A DNA stretch of 64,000 nt from Gammaproteobacteria bacterium (GCA_016874055.1 VGVG01000005.1:44386-108385), one strand, 5' to 3'. Shown: positions 1-9,592, numbered from the stretch's first letter. Notes: generated by a model from the sequence alone, not told the origin. A program made the numbers and translations.

Positions 1-734
1 TGAGCGCGGGCAATACCGGAGCCCTAACGGCGATCGCACATTTCGTACTCAAGTGTCTCGCTGAGGTCGAGCGTGCGCCGATCATGTCCGCCGTGCCTAA
101 CAAGTGCGGATTCACGCACATCCTCGATCTCGGCGCCAACGTCCGCGCCACGCCGCTGCAACTCGAGCAGTTCGCCATCATGGGTGCCATCGTCGCACGT
201 GATGTGTTCGGAACGACTCGGCCGCGGGTTGGCCTTCTGAACATCGGTATCGAAGAGAGCAAAGGGCATGACCTCGTGCAGGAGGCCCACGCGCTACTGT
301 CGGCGTGGACGCGATCTCACTGCCGCCGCGATTTTGAGTACGTGGGCTTCATCGAGGGTGGCGACATTTTTTTAGGTGATGTCGATGTCGTGGTCACCGA
401 CGGGTTTACGGGTAACGTTGCGCTCAAAACTATGGAAGGTGTGGCGGGGCTCATCGGAGGGCGGTTGCGCGCCGAATTCGCAGCCAACTCGTCGAGCAAA
501 ATTGCGGGGCTGTTTGCGCGTCCCGTGCTCAAGCGTGTCGCCGCTTCGCTCGATCCGAGGCGCTACAACGGTGCGGTTATGGTGGGTCTAAAGCACGTCG
601 TGGTAAAAAGTCATGGCAGTGCTGATTGCATCGCGCTCGCTCGGGCGATTGCGACCGCCACAACAGCCGTGCGCCGTAACCTCGTAGACCACGTGCGGGG
701 AGCGCTCGAGACCGAACAACAACGGAACTTTTAA
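1..734 (+). CDS. plsX: Phosphate acyltransferase PlsX (C-terminal part, cut by window start)
   Basis: The reading frame is open from base 3, so the 5' part of the gene lies outside the window. The first visible residues, SAGNTGAL, are a well-conserved PlsX motif, followed by [15 protein letters not shown] and, further on, GFIEGGDI and [13 protein letters not shown], all typical of this family. PlsX makes acyl-phosphate from acyl-ACP for phosphatidic acid synthesis and works at the inner face of the membrane. It is followed 14 bp later by fabH, the usual neighbour in proteobacterial fatty-acid operons. About 240 residues are visible of a family length near 340. The ATG at 84 is internal and not the start. 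Confidence 0.93.
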   Translation, partial: SAGNTGALTAIAHFVLKCLAEVERAPIMSAVPNKCGFTHILDLGANVRATPLQLEQFAIMGAIVARDVFGTTRPRVGLLNIGIEESKGHDLVQEAHALLSAWTRSHCRRDFEYVGFIEGGDIFLGDVDVVVTDGFTGNVALKTMEGVAGLIGGRLRAEFAANSSSKIAGLFARPVLKRVAASLDPRRYNGAVMVGLKHVVVKSHGSADCIALARAIATATTAVRRNLVDHVRGALETEQQRNF

Positions 735-748
735 CTAAGGGTCAGAGA

Positions 749-1729
749 ATGCTCAAATACTCGTGGATCGCTGGCACCGGCAGTTATCTGCCGGAGAGGG
801 AGCTTACGAATGCTGACCTCGAGAACATGGTTGAGACTTCTGACCAGTGGATTCAAGAGCGCACCGGAATTCGTAAGCGGCATATCGCTGCCGAGGGTCA
901 GACGACGGTCGATCTCGCTTTACAGGCAGCGCTGCGTGCTCTTGAGTCAGCGGGCACGGCGGCCGAGGAAATCGATCTCATCGTCTTCGGTACCACGACC
1001 CCTGATCTCGTATTCCCGAACTGTGGTGCGCTGTTACAGCAGAGGCTCGGTATCCGCAGCGCTTGTCCTGCAATCGGCCTCGAGGCTGCATGCAGCGGGT
1101 TCATTTACTCGCTCTCTGTGGCCGATAAATTCATGCGCTTGGGTGATACCAAATGTGCGCTCGTCATTGGCGCGGAGACCTTGAGTCGCATCCTCGATTG
1201 GAGCGATCGAGGCACTGCTATTTTGTTCGGCGATGGTGCGGGGGCTGTAGTGCTCAAGCCTGCCGACGAGCCCGGCGTCATCTCAACGCATTTGCACACG
1301 GACGGTAACTACAAAGATTTGCTGTTCTGCTCGGGCGGTCCTTCGAAGGGCTTCCCGCAGGACGCCTCGGGACGGGTCAATGCGTTCATTCGAATGACCG
1401 GCAACGAGGTATTCAGGGTGGCGGTGAATTCATTGGGTTCCATTGTCGACGAGACGCTCGCGGCCAATGGCCTCGATAAGTCCGCCATCGATTGGCTAGT
1501 ACCGCATCAGGCCAACATCCGCATCATTCAGGCGACCGCCAAGAAACTCGACATGCCCATGGCGCGAGTGATCGTCACCGTAGGCGAGCACGGCAATACC
1601 TCGGCGGCCTCAGTGCCGCTTGCACTCGACACCGGAGTGCGTGACGGGCGCATCAAGCGAGGCGATTTAATCCTGCTCGAGGCATTTGGTGGGGGACTGA
1701 CCTGGGGTTCCGCCCTGATCCGGTTCTGA
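749..1729 (+). CDS. fabH: 3-oxoacyl-ACP synthase III (FabH)
   Basis: A 326-residue protein of normal FabH length. It condenses acetyl-CoA with malonyl-ACP to start fatty acid synthesis in the cytoplasm. The catalytic triad is visible: Cys115 in AACSGF, His252 in PHQANIRI and Asn282 in GNTSAAS. The N-terminal part has the family signature [15 protein letters not shown]. It lies 14 bp behind plsX and probably shares its transcript. A strong terminator follows directly, so fabD, fabG and acpP are not downstream as they are in many proteobacteria. Confidence 0.96.
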   Translation: MLKYSWIAGTGSYLPERELTNADLENMVETSDQWIQERTGIRKRHIAAEGQTTVDLALQAALRALESAGTAAEEIDLIVFGTTTPDLVFPNCGALLQQRLGIRSACPAIGLEAACSGFIYSLSVADKFMRLGDTKCALVIGAETLSRILDWSDRGTAILFGDGAGAVVLKPADEPGVISTHLHTDGNYKDLLFCSGGPSKGFPQDASGRVNAFIRMTGNEVFRVAVNSLGSIVDETLAANGLDKSAIDWLVPHQANIRIIQATAKKLDMPMARVIVTVGEHGNTSAASVPLALDTGVRDGRIKRGDLILLEAFGGGLTWGSALIRF

Positions 1730-1740
1730 GACCCAGTTCG

Positions 1741-1778
1741 AGACAAAAAAGCCGCGTAATGCGCGGCTTTTTTTGTCT
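1741..1778. terminator. Bidirectional rho-independent terminator
   Basis: The GC stem GCCGCG (1751-1756) pairs with CGCGGC (1762-1767) around a 5-nt loop. It is flanked by AGACAAAAAA on the left and TTTTTTTGTCT on the right, so both strands have a T-run. It ends the plsX-fabH transcript on the plus strand and the small lipoprotein gene transcript on the minus strand. Confidence 0.93.
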
Positions 1779-1792
1779 ATTGCCAGGTTTGA

Positions 1793-2107
1793 TTACTTGG
1801 AAATTGCGCGCTTGAACATGCGATCGAGCTTCTCGTTTGTCGCATCGCAGCAGGACTGACTGGCCTGGGCAGCCGTGAGCGCCTGGTTAGCGGTCGACTG
1901 CGCGCCGTTGGCAGCATTAGCGGCGTTGGCGGCAGCGCCACTAGCAGCGTCAGCTGAACTCTTCGCCGCAGAGACCTGCGATTGGAGGCTGGCAACTTGA
2001 GTCTTTAGGTTGTCGATCTGAGCCTGCATCGGCTTGAGATCGGCGCAGCCCGCGAGACCGGCAACGGCAATGATGGCGGCCATCTTGACGACGATTGGGG
2101 TTTTCAT
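1793..2107 (-). CDS. Small alanine-rich lipoprotein (Lpp/OprI-like)
   Basis: A 104-residue protein with a lipoprotein signal peptide ending in the lipobox LAGC (Cys near residue 21). A long coiled-coil region follows (DNLKTQVASLQSQVSAAKSS), then an alanine-rich heptad stretch (roughly residues 50-85) and a C-terminal Lys. This architecture is that of major outer-membrane lipoproteins such as E. coli Lpp and Pseudomonas OprI, which trimerise and can be linked to peptidoglycan through the terminal lysine. Two adjacent Cys residues (SQSCCDA) near residues 86-87 are unusual for Lpp. A good ribosome site, AAGAGGA, precedes the ATG. The 18-bp tandem duplication at 2123-2158 lies just upstream. Confidence 0.8.
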   Translation of the reverse strand: MKTPIVVKMAAIIAVAGLAGCADLKPMQAQIDNLKTQVASLQSQVSAAKSSADAASGAAANAANAANGAQSTANQALTAAQASQSCCDATNEKLDRMFKRAISK

Positions 2108-2122
2108 ATTTAAAAATCCTCT

Positions 2123-2158
2123 TAGGACGAAACAGTGACTTAGGACGAAACAGTGACT
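2123..2158. repeat. Perfect 18-bp tandem duplication upstream of the lipoprotein gene
   Basis: The unit TAGGACGAAACAGTGACT occurs twice head to tail with no mismatch (2123-2140 and 2141-2158). On the minus strand it ends 15 bp before the ATG of the lipoprotein gene and touches its ribosome-binding region, so it lies in the 5' leader or promoter. The rest of the intergenic stretch to 2274 shows no clear promoter to me; it contains a weak GC-rich inverted repeat near 2180-2206. Confidence 0.9.
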
Positions 2159-2274
2159 GAAAACAGAACCTTTGCGGAACCGGGGTCGCCTTGCGGTAAA
2201 CCCCGTACGCTAGCTTACCTGCTCCAGAGGCTGAACATAACTGTACTCGTCCGACGGGGGAAAAACCAGTTTGA

Positions 2275-2904
2275 TCAGCGTTTCCTAATCAGAAATTGGT
2301 GATTTTTGAGGCAGATGGTTTCCATTGCGGGAGTGACTCGGATCTCATCCACGGCGCGCGTCACACCGTGATCCCAGATCCCGCGTCGATCGTAATCGTC
2401 ACCGACAATGTAACCGTCCTTTTTTATTTTTGGAATCAGGGCTTCGAGATCGCGTTTGACATCGTCGTAAAAATGGCTGGCATCGACATATGCCCAGTCG
2501 AAATGCTCGTCTGGGAAAAGCGATGCAGCATCGTGCGAGAGCATACGGTGCATGACGACTCGATTGGAGGCTATTTCACGCTCGAAACGGCGCGTGACCT
2601 GTTGGTACTGCTCCTCCAGCGCGGCGTTCGCGGCGTCTTTCGATACGAAATCTTGGGTTGGGCCATCATAAAGCGATCCGTCGTCGCGAGTGAACCACGG
2701 GTCGACCAGATGCAGCACCTTCGGTTCGTTTATCGCGAGAATACGTTCTGAAAAATCGCCGTCGAACACGCCAACCTCTATCACTATGCCGCCTCTCGGG
2801 AGCGTGTCGAAGAGAAAATCGCGTTTTGCTGCGCGACGCGCCCGCTTGGACAGAAGGCGCTCGATCCAGCGGCGGCCGGGAAGACCGGGGGCGGGTCGGT
2901 ACAC
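2275..2904 (-). CDS. Class I SAM-dependent methyltransferase (FkbM/Methyltransf_24-like)
   Basis: A 209-residue protein with a Rossmann-type methyltransferase core. The SAM-binding motif is GGIVIEVGVFDGDFS (about residues 38-52), and the acidic motif II is HLVDPW. A post-core segment FDWAYVDASHFYDDV with a DxxH-like pattern resembles Methyltransf_24 enzymes, often found among glycan-modification genes. The start is GTG at 2904, with AGAGGA 8 nt upstream. It is divergent from a glycosyltransferase gene (3024) and close to a second one, so a role in modifying a glycan or glycolipid is plausible; the substrate is not deducible. Confidence 0.75.
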   Translation of the reverse strand: MYRPAPGLPGRRWIERLLSKRARRAAKRDFLFDTLPRGGIVIEVGVFDGDFSERILAINEPKVLHLVDPWFTRDDGSLYDGPTQDFVSKDAANAALEEQYQQVTRRFEREIASNRVVMHRMLSHDAASLFPDEHFDWAYVDASHFYDDVKRDLEALIPKIKKDGYIVGDDYDRRGIWDHGVTRAVDEIRVTPAMETICLKNHQFLIRKR

Positions 2905-3023
2905 GGTGGAAATCCTCTCGGGGTGATAGGCCCGGTAATTCTTGGTGGAGAATACTCTCGCGTCCGCCTACGACACGATTTAGCTCGCATAATACTCTGA
3001 GCGAAACCAAGCACAAAGAAAGA

Positions 3024-4103
3024 ATGAATTTCCCGCGCATACTTTTTGTTCCGGTGAGTGGCCCGAGTGGTATGGGGGAATTCGCCCGCGCTCGCAGTCT
3101 CGCCGATGCGCTTCAGGCACGTTGGCCTGGCGTCGAGATCCATTTTTTACTCCACCGTGATGCGCCGTACGCAAACGGGTTTCATCACGCCATGACGGCC
3201 TTGCCAGCGTCGCCGACGCTTTGCACCGATGAGGTTGTACGAACCATTGAGCAGTTTCGACCTCAGGTGGTGGTGTTCGATAACGCAGGGCGTACCGACG
3301 CACTGCGAGCCGCTCGTCGCATCGGAGCGAAAGTGGTCTACGTGAGTTCGCGAGGTCGCCAACGTTACAAGGCCTTTCGAATGCATTGGATGCGGCTGCT
3401 CGATGACCACTGGATTTCTTACCCGGCACTCGTTGCTGGAGAGCTCAGCGTCCTCGAGCGTTTAAAATTACGCCTGCTTGGTAGACCGCAAGTCCGCTTT
3501 CTCGATGCCGTGCTCGCACCCGCCGATGCGAGAGCGGCGGACGAGTTGCTCGCGGGTTTCGGTACACCAGATCTTTTGGTGGTACCGGGCGGAGGTAGTC
3601 AGTTCCGTGACGCCTCGATCACGCCCGACGATTTCGCACGGTGGGCTAAGATCGTTGCTGTTCAAGGATTTCGCGTGGTGTTTATCGCAGGCCCTGCGTT
3701 TTATGATACGCACGAGAGCCTGTCGGAAGTACGGCTGCTTCGAGGCATCTCGGGTGGCACGCTACGAGCCTTGCTAGAGCGGACGAAACTCTGTCTCGTC
3801 AACGGTGGCGATACGCTACTGCAAGGGCTAACGTTGAGCAAAGCCTGCGTGGCGGTGCCCATCGCGGGTGATCAGGCCGCTCGTATTGCACGATGCGCAT
3901 CGCTCGGCACCGTCGCTGCGCCAGCCGCTGCGGCATCTTCAGGAGTCGAGCCTGCCGTAACTTGTCTTGAGTTATTACATGATGAGGGGCTGCGGATTGA
4001 GCTTGAGGCGCGTGTCAAAGCAGTAGGCTTCGAAGATGGTTTGACGGCACTGATCGAGCGCCTCGGGAGTCACCTAGGGTTGGCGTCGATCAACTCGCGA
4101 TAA
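3024..4103 (+). CDS. GT-B-fold glycosyltransferase-like protein
   Basis: A 359-residue protein. The frame is open further upstream, but the ATG at 3024 with an AAAGAAAG purine stretch before it begins the recognisable fold (FPRILFVPVSGPSGMGEFARA). Its glycine-rich N-terminal loop, the middle LLVVPGGGSQ and the C-terminal LVNGGDTLLQGLTLSKACVAVPIAGDQ resemble nucleotide-sugar binding regions of MurG/PseG/UDP-GlcNAc-epimerase type GT-B proteins. No signal peptide is seen. It converges on, and overlaps by 34 bp with, the following minus-strand glycosyltransferase gene. A more exact donor or acceptor cannot be named. Confidence 0.6.
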   Translation: MNFPRILFVPVSGPSGMGEFARARSLADALQARWPGVEIHFLLHRDAPYANGFHHAMTALPASPTLCTDEVVRTIEQFRPQVVVFDNAGRTDALRAARRIGAKVVYVSSRGRQRYKAFRMHWMRLLDDHWISYPALVAGELSVLERLKLRLLGRPQVRFLDAVLAPADARAADELLAGFGTPDLLVVPGGGSQFRDASITPDDFARWAKIVAVQGFRVVFIAGPAFYDTHESLSEVRLLRGISGGTLRALLERTKLCLVNGGDTLLQGLTLSKACVAVPIAGDQAARIARCASLGTVAAPAAAASSGVEPAVTCLELLHDEGLRIELEARVKAVGFEDGLTALIERLGSHLGLASINSR

Positions 4104-5083
4104 GCCGCCGAGGTTTCTCGTACCACGTGAGCAAGGTGGTAGCTCGAAAGGTCGGGTCTGATGCGCGTCGGTCTCGTCGCATCTAGTTCGCGCAGTGCGC
4201 TCGTCAAGGCTGCCACGTCTTCGACGGGTAGGAGCTTGCCGGGATAGCGCGCCAAAATTTCTGAGGCACCCTGAGTGCGAGTGGCGACGACGGGCGTGCC
4301 GGCATCTAGCGCTTCGAAAATGACACGCCCTAGCGGTTCGCTGCGCGACGGGCTAACGAACAGATCGAAGGCCTGGAAGAATTCCTTGGCGTCTTCGCGA
4401 AAGCCGAGGAGTCTGATGTCAGTGCCACGAGCGAGCGCCTCAAGCCGCTTGCGCTCATTACCGGCGCCGACGATGGCAAGTTTTGCTTTAGGCAGTACGG
4501 CAGCGCGGAAGGCGCGAATCAGGATATCGAAGCCTTTGGATTGGGCGAGACGACCGACGCCGCCAATCAAGAAATCATCCGGGCCTGCGCCGCAGATCGC
4601 GCGCAGAGCGACGCGACGCTCGGCGGAGATGCGCGGAACGGGTATTAAAGATTCGTTGATGTCGAATACGCGTCCGCGATAGTTATCAAGATCGCGCTTC
4701 TGCCATTCGGCGATCACGATGAGGCCATCCATCTGCAGGAATTGCGGTCCGTTCACCCACATGTGGAGCGTTGCAACGGTCGGGCAACACGGTTTTAGCC
4801 TCGCTACGAGGCGCGTGCTGCGACGCAGATGGGTATGGATAACCTCCGGTGAAAATTCGCGCAGCACGCGGCGCAGACCGATGCCCGGAAACCAGCGGTT
4901 GAGCTCGAATACTCGGACGCGCGGATCGAGATGATCGCGAATCGATGCGCCGCCTGCTCCCCGATGGTCGCTGCGCAAGGCGAGGGCAACCCCATGTTCG
5001 CCGACGCAGGCATTACACATCTCGGCTGTGGCGCGCTCGGTACCGGCGAAGCCGCGAGAGAAGAGCGTGTGAAGAATACGCAT
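4070..5083 (-). CDS. Glycosyltransferase family 4
   Basis: A 337-residue GT4 enzyme. The N-terminal half carries ILHTLFSRGFAGTERA, a typical acceptor-side loop. The C-terminal donor domain has GGVGRLAQSKGFDILIRAF, LAIVGAGNERKRLE and the E-x7-E signature region SPSRSEPLGRVIFEALDAGTPV. Such enzymes build lipopolysaccharide or other surface glycans at the inner membrane. Its 3' end overlaps the convergent gene at 3024-4103 by 34 bp. It is codirectional with the oxidoreductase gene upstream (gap 22 bp), so cotranscription is possible. Confidence 0.88.
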   Translation of the reverse strand: MRILHTLFSRGFAGTERATAEMCNACVGEHGVALALRSDHRGAGGASIRDHLDPRVRVFELNRWFPGIGLRRVLREFSPEVIHTHLRRSTRLVARLKPCCPTVATLHMWVNGPQFLQMDGLIVIAEWQKRDLDNYRGRVFDINESLIPVPRISAERRVALRAICGAGPDDFLIGGVGRLAQSKGFDILIRAFRAAVLPKAKLAIVGAGNERKRLEALARGTDIRLLGFREDAKEFFQAFDLFVSPSRSEPLGRVIFEALDAGTPVVATRTQGASEILARYPGKLLPVEDVAALTSALRELDATRPTRIRPDLSSYHLAHVVRETSAAYRELIDANPR

Positions 5084-5105
5084 GAAACTTCCTTTGCGTG
5101 GCTGT

Positions 5106-6755
5106 TCAGCGACGATTATCGCGCAGGATCTCGCGCGCAGCGTTCATGCCGGGCACACCGGTTACGCCACCGCCTGGGTGCGCGCCCGAGCCGCAAAGAT
5201 AAAGCCCGCGTACGGGGGTCCGATAATCACCGTAGCCGAGTGCGGGGCGTGCAGCCCACAGCTGATCGAGCCCGAGTGCGCCGTGGAAGATATCGCCTCT
5301 GGCGAGCGCGAATCGATCTTCGAGATCGAGCGGCGAGAGCGCCGAGTGACCGATTACACTCGCACGAAAATTCGGGGCGTAATCGTTGACCGTGTCGATG
5401 ATAAATTCAGCTACGGCATCACGTAGCCCCTGTGTGCGCCAGCTGCGATCGGGTGCATCCGGTCTGCCGAGATCGTAGTCGAAGTGTTGGCAGAACAGAC
5501 TCGCGACATGCGCGTCTTTTGGTGCGAGTGTGTCATCAAGGGTCGACGGAATGAGCATTTCGACGATCGGTTGACGAGAAATGCCGTGCAGCCGTGCGGT
5601 AGCGTACGCGCGGTCCATGTAGCCGAGCGATGGTGCGATGATGATGCCGGCGCCGAGGTGCGAGTCACCGGTGCGCGAACGTTGCGCGTTGAAGTTCGGT
5701 AGTGCGGAGAGTGCAACATTCATGCGGAAGGTAGCCGAGCCGACGCGCCAGCGCTCGATGTGACCACGGAAATTTTGGGGTAAGTCCTCAGCAGAGAGAA
5801 GCGAGAGAAACAGAGGCTTCGGTCCGAGGTTACCGATGATGCGCGGCGCGCCGAAGACGCGACCATCAGCGAGTTTGATGCCTGTCGCGCGAACCGGTTC
5901 GCTGCCACGGCCGCGGGTCGTGATGATATTCGCCACGGGCGCATCACATTCGATGTGCACGCCGAGCTGACGCGCCTCAGTAGCGAGCGCTTGGGTAATC
6001 GCCCCCATACCGCCGACCGCATGACCCCAAATGCCGCTCTTACCGTTTACTTCGCCGAAGGCGTGGTGCAGTAGCACGTACGCGCTGCCAGGTGTGTAGG
6101 GGCTCGCATAGCTGCCGACCACCGAGTCGAAACCGAATAGCGCCTTTAGCGGCTCGCATTCGAACCAGTGATCTAAAATTTCGCCGGCGCTGCGCGTGAA
6201 GAACTCATACAGTTCGCGTTGGGCAGAGATCGGCATAGCGCGGAAATCGCGTCCGACACGCAGCACTTCCCAAAGATCACGTCCACGACGTAGATCGGTA
6301 GGGGGTGTGCGCGTGAGCAAACTGCGTAGCATCGCGACCGCGCGGTTGAGCAGAGCATAGAACTCGGGCAGACACGCGGCATCCTTCGCGCTGTAGCGAC
6401 GCGTTTCGGCGAGTGTTGAAGCGGAGTCGGGTCCTGCGCTGAACGAGTCGCCGTTCGGCAGGGGCAGGAAGTTCTGCATCGGTCGCTCGAGGATGCACAG
6501 TCCGTGCTCGGTGAGGCGCAGATCGCGGATGACCTGTGGGTTGAGTAGGCTCACGGTGTAACTGGCCGTCGAGTTTCGAAAACCGGGGACAAACTCTTCG
6601 GTAACAGCAGCGCCGCCGACTAGGCTGCGCCGTTCGAACACGCCCACACGCAGGCCCGCCCGGGCGAGGTAGGCGGCACAAACGAGGCCGTTATGGCCAG
6701 CACCGATGATCAGAGCGTCGAAATCGGTGGGGGGCTTGCGACTGGATGAATTCAC
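5106..6755 (-). CDS. Phytoene-desaturase-like FAD-dependent oxidoreductase (PYROXD2-like)
   Basis: A 549-residue flavoprotein. The dinucleotide-binding motif [21 protein letters not shown] starts at residue 14, and the C-terminal FAD motif [23 protein letters not shown] is typical of carotenoid isomerase / phytoene dehydrogenase-like (CrtI-type) proteins and of animal PYROXD2. The reaction is unknown. No carotenoid genes are nearby. The start is GTG at 6755 with no visible Shine-Dalgarno sequence; the LexA box at 6761-6776 ends almost at this start, so the gene may share LexA control with lexA. It is also codirectional with the GT4 gene. Confidence 0.85.
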   Translation of the reverse strand: MNSSSRKPPTDFDALIIGAGHNGLVCAAYLARAGLRVGVFERRSLVGGAAVTEEFVPGFRNSTASYTVSLLNPQVIRDLRLTEHGLCILERPMQNFLPLPNGDSFSAGPDSASTLAETRRYSAKDAACLPEFYALLNRAVAMLRSLLTRTPPTDLRRGRDLWEVLRVGRDFRAMPISAQRELYEFFTRSAGEILDHWFECEPLKALFGFDSVVGSYASPYTPGSAYVLLHHAFGEVNGKSGIWGHAVGGMGAITQALATEARQLGVHIECDAPVANIITTRGRGSEPVRATGIKLADGRVFGAPRIIGNLGPKPLFLSLLSAEDLPQNFRGHIERWRVGSATFRMNVALSALPNFNAQRSRTGDSHLGAGIIIAPSLGYMDRAYATARLHGISRQPIVEMLIPSTLDDTLAPKDAHVASLFCQHFDYDLGRPDAPDRSWRTQGLRDAVAEFIIDTVNDYAPNFRASVIGHSALSPLDLEDRFALARGDIFHGALGLDQLWAARPALGYGDYRTPVRGLYLCGSGAHPGGGVTGVPGMNAAREILRDNRR

Positions 6756-6760
6756 AGGTA

Positions 6761-6776
6761 CTGTATATGTAAACAG
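6761..6776. promoter_or_regulatory. LexA (SOS) box in front of lexA
   Basis: CTGTATATGTAAACAG matches the gammaproteobacterial LexA operator CTGT-N8-ACAG exactly in both half-sites. It lies 10 bp before the lexA GTG start and 5 bp before the start of the divergent oxidoreductase gene, so binding should give lexA autorepression and could repress both directions. A second copy of the same type lies at 44040-44055 in front of dnaE2. Confidence 0.93.
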
Positions 6777-6785
6777 AGGTGTCTT

Positions 6786-7427
6786 GTGTCAGATCTCACC
6801 CCACGTCAAACCGAAATCCTCCGTCTTATTCAGCGAGCTATTGTCGAAACCGGCATGCCGCCCACGCGGGCAGAAATTGCGCAAGAGCTCGGGTTCAAGT
6901 CCGCCAACGCCGCCGAGGAGCATCTGCGCGCACTCGCCCGTAAGGGCGTCATCGCGCTCGTGCCGGGCACCTCACGAGGCATCCAACTCAAGGACATCCT
7001 GCGCGAGCAGCTCGGTCTGCCGCTCATCGGCCGCGTGGCTGCCGGTAAGCCCATTCTCGCAGAAGAGAACATCGAAGCGCGCTTTAACATCGATCCGGAC
7101 ATCTTTTCGCCTCGACCGCATTACCTCCTCAAGGTCACCGGTATGTCCATGAAAGACGCCGGCATCCTCGACGGGGATCTCGTCGCTGTACACCGTACGC
7201 CCGAGGTACGCAATCGCCAAATCATCGTCGCTCGCCTCGAAAACGAGGTCACGGTCAAACGTTACAAGCAAGAAGGCCCCACGGTCTGGCTACTTCCCGA
7301 AAACTCCGACTTCGAGCCGATCCGCGTCAACCTGCGCGAAGAGCCGCTCATCATCGAGGGCGTGGTGGTCGGCGTGCTACGCCGGGGTGCTACGAGCGGC
7401 AAGGCTACGCCTGCCGGTCTGATGTAA
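6786..7427 (+). CDS. lexA: LexA SOS repressor
   Basis: A 213-residue LexA. The N-terminal winged helix-turn-helix ([12 protein letters not shown], then [23 protein letters not shown]) is followed by the autocleavage site Ala86-Gly87 in RVAAGKP and the catalytic Ser121 (GMSMKDAG) and Lys158 (VTVKRY). The start is GTG with AGAGGT 5 nt upstream. It represses SOS genes until RecA filaments trigger self-cleavage. imuA follows 79 bp later with no separate LexA box visible, so lexA-imuA-imuB are probably one transcript. Confidence 0.97.
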   Translation: MSDLTPRQTEILRLIQRAIVETGMPPTRAEIAQELGFKSANAAEEHLRALARKGVIALVPGTSRGIQLKDILREQLGLPLIGRVAAGKPILAEENIEARFNIDPDIFSPRPHYLLKVTGMSMKDAGILDGDLVAVHRTPEVRNRQIIVARLENEVTVKRYKQEGPTVWLLPENSDFEPIRVNLREEPLIIEGVVVGVLRRGATSGKATPAGLM

Positions 7428-7506
7428 CGTCGTCCGTCGCTTCTGCGAGCAGTCCACATGTGTTTTACAAGGCTGCGTCCGTTGACGGGCGCTACGCGCT
7501 GTCACC

Positions 7507-8169
7507 ATGGGCCAAGCCAATTGCGACACCACAGCCGAGCCGTCGCTTGAGCGGTTGCTCGAACACCCCGCCATTTGGCGCGGTCGAAGCGTTGCACGCG
7601 CCGCTACGCTCAGCACGGGGTTTACCCGCCTCGATGTGGCCTTGCCGGGCGGCGGATGGCCCGCTGCCGGCCTCACCGAAATCCTCACGGTCCGCAGCGG
7701 TCTCGGCGAATTGCGGCTCCTCGTGCCGCTGCTTGCGCGTCTCGGAGCGCAGCCACCACCACGATGGGCTGTCTGGGTTTGCCCACCCTTCGAGCCTTAT
7801 GCACCGGCACTCATCGCAGCTGGCGTACCTCTTGAACGTCAGCTCGTCGTGCGTAGTGCAGAGCCTACCTGGGTCATTGAGCAATCACTCGACTCAGGCG
7901 GTGCGGCGCTCGTACTCGCTTGGCTTGCACCGGGTGTGGCGACGAGTGTGACGGTATTAAGGCGCCTGCAGCTCGCCACGCAGCGCAGCAGTACGCCGGC
8001 ATTCTTGTTTCGTCCGCTCACCGAATCGATGCGCACTTCGCCTGCAGAACTTCGTCTCATATTTGAGCCACAACTGATGGGCGGATGTGTGCGTCTGCTC
8101 AAAAGTCGTGGCGGTGAGCGCAGACCTCTCGAATTACGTTGGCAAGAACTTAACGATGTCGCGACGTGA
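7507..8169 (+). CDS. imuA: ImuA, RecA/SulA-like mutasome protein
   Basis: A 220-residue RecA-fold protein of the ImuA (SulA-like) family. It has the family segments LSTGFTRLDVALPGGGWPAAGLTEIL near residues 36-61 and the core strands around VWVCPPFEPYAPAL. The Walker A loop is degenerate (no GKT). In lexA-imuA-imuB-dnaE2 systems ImuA helps recruit the error-prone polymerase DnaE2 during DNA damage. The gene overlaps imuB by 14 bp, which implies translational coupling, and lies behind lexA. Confidence 0.9.
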   Translation: MGQANCDTTAEPSLERLLEHPAIWRGRSVARAATLSTGFTRLDVALPGGGWPAAGLTEILTVRSGLGELRLLVPLLARLGAQPPPRWAVWVCPPFEPYAPALIAAGVPLERQLVVRSAEPTWVIEQSLDSGGAALVLAWLAPGVATSVTVLRRLQLATQRSSTPAFLFRPLTESMRTSPAELRLIFEPQLMGGCVRLLKSRGGERRPLELRWQELNDVAT

Positions 8170-9592
8170 GCGTGCTTCTTCGGTGACGCGAGCCTTTCGC
8201 GCACCGCGCCACGGAGCCACCGTACAGGTGTCTTCGCGCACAGCGCCGGCACCACGCGCGCTGATGAGCAGTAGACCACCCGATCCACCACTGCCGCTCG
8301 AGTCTCTGTTCGATGCAGCACCCGAGGCCTGGGTGGCGCTGCATCTTCACAGCGCTCAGGCTGCATCATCGGACTCGATGAACGCGTTGGCGCGCCTCGC
8401 CGAGATCGCCGGTGACTTCACTTCGCGCGTGAGTCTCGAGCCGCCCGATGCCGTACTGCTCGAGGTACGCGGTAGTTTTCGGCTCTTTGGCGGGGCACAG
8501 GGTTTATCCCGGCAACTGCTCGAACGCTGTCGCGCAGCGGGCTACGCGCCGCATTGGTCGCTGGCGCCCACGCCGCTTGCGGCACTCGTACTAGCGCGTG
8601 CAGGGCAGGGTATAATCGTGCTGGCGCGCGATCGTCTCGTCGGTCTGCTTGCACCGCTACCGCTCGCGTTGCTGCGTTGGCCAGATGCAGAACTCGAGCG
8701 ACTCGACTCGGTGGGCGTGCGTACGCTGGGCGTAGCACTGCGACTGCCGCGTGCGGGTTTCGTCCGGCGGTTCGGACCCAAGCTGCTGCTTGCACTCGAT
8801 CAACTCACTGGTGCGGCGCCCGAGTTACGTCGACCCGTCGCATGTCGCGAGCGATTCCGGGCGCAGGTAGAACCGGCCTTCGAGCTGCAGACCGTCGCGC
8901 TTGTGCTGCAGCATCTCGAGCCGCTGCTCAAAGATCTCGAGCACTTTTTGCGCACGCGACAGTCTGGCGTCGATTTACTGAAGCTGCGTCTGCAGCATCG
9001 CAAACACCCTGCCACGCGCCTCGATCTTCGTCTCGCGACGGCTGAAGCTCAGGCAACGCATTTCGCCGAACTGTTATCTCTGCAGCTGTCACGCGTAGCA
9101 TTACCAGCCCCTGTACTGCGCTGCGAACTACGATCAGGTGTGCTGCAGACGCTCGTGGTGCGGAGCGAGTCGGTCTGGCGTCCGGGTGAGTATGGTGGTG
9201 GTGCGGGTCGCGAATCCCCCGCGCTCATCGAGCGCCTACGTGCACGACTCGGCAGCGATGCTATGTATGGGCTTTGTCTAGTCCCCGAGCATCGACCCGA
9301 GCGGGCATTTGGCATCGTCGAACTTAACGCCACCCCTTCACGCCGCACATCGCAGGCGTGGTGTACGACACGCCGACCGTTATGGCTGCTACGCGAACCC
9401 GAGGTGCTTGTCGATGCACCGCGGGAACTACAATTATTTGAAGGTCCAGAACGAATCGAGACTGGCTGGTGGGACGGGCGTGATGTCGCCCGCGACTACT
9501 ACGTCGCTCGAGATCATTCGGGCGCTGAAATTTGGGTGTATCGCGAGAGATTACCGCCGCACACTTGGTATTTGCATGGCGTGTTTGGCTGA
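8156..9592 (+). CDS. imuB: ImuB, catalytically inactive Y-family polymerase homologue
   Basis: With the ATG at 8156 the protein has 478 residues; an ATG at 8264 is an alternative that fits the usual family N-terminus better. The Y-family palm and fingers are recognisable: VLLEVRGSFRLFGG stands where active polymerases carry the catalytic acidic pair. LDSVGVRTLGVALRLPRAGFVRRFGP is the helix-hairpin-helix thumb region, and the DUF6504-like tail ends at HTWYLHGVFG. ImuB is thought to link ImuA, the beta clamp and DnaE2 in SOS mutagenesis. It is translationally coupled to imuA. dnaE2, often the next gene, is instead 34.5 kb away at 44057. Confidence 0.92.
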   Translation: MSRRERASSVTRAFRAPRHGATVQVSSRTAPAPRALMSSRPPDPPLPLESLFDAAPEAWVALHLHSAQAASSDSMNALARLAEIAGDFTSRVSLEPPDAVLLEVRGSFRLFGGAQGLSRQLLERCRAAGYAPHWSLAPTPLAALVLARAGQGIIVLARDRLVGLLAPLPLALLRWPDAELERLDSVGVRTLGVALRLPRAGFVRRFGPKLLLALDQLTGAAPELRRPVACRERFRAQVEPAFELQTVALVLQHLEPLLKDLEHFLRTRQSGVDLLKLRLQHRKHPATRLDLRLATAEAQATHFAELLSLQLSRVALPAPVLRCELRSGVLQTLVVRSESVWRPGEYGGGAGRESPALIERLRARLGSDAMYGLCLVPEHRPERAFGIVELNATPSRRTSQAWCTTRRPLWLLREPEVLVDAPRELQLFEGPERIETGWWDGRDVARDYYVARDHSGAEIWVYRERLPPHTWYLHGVFG

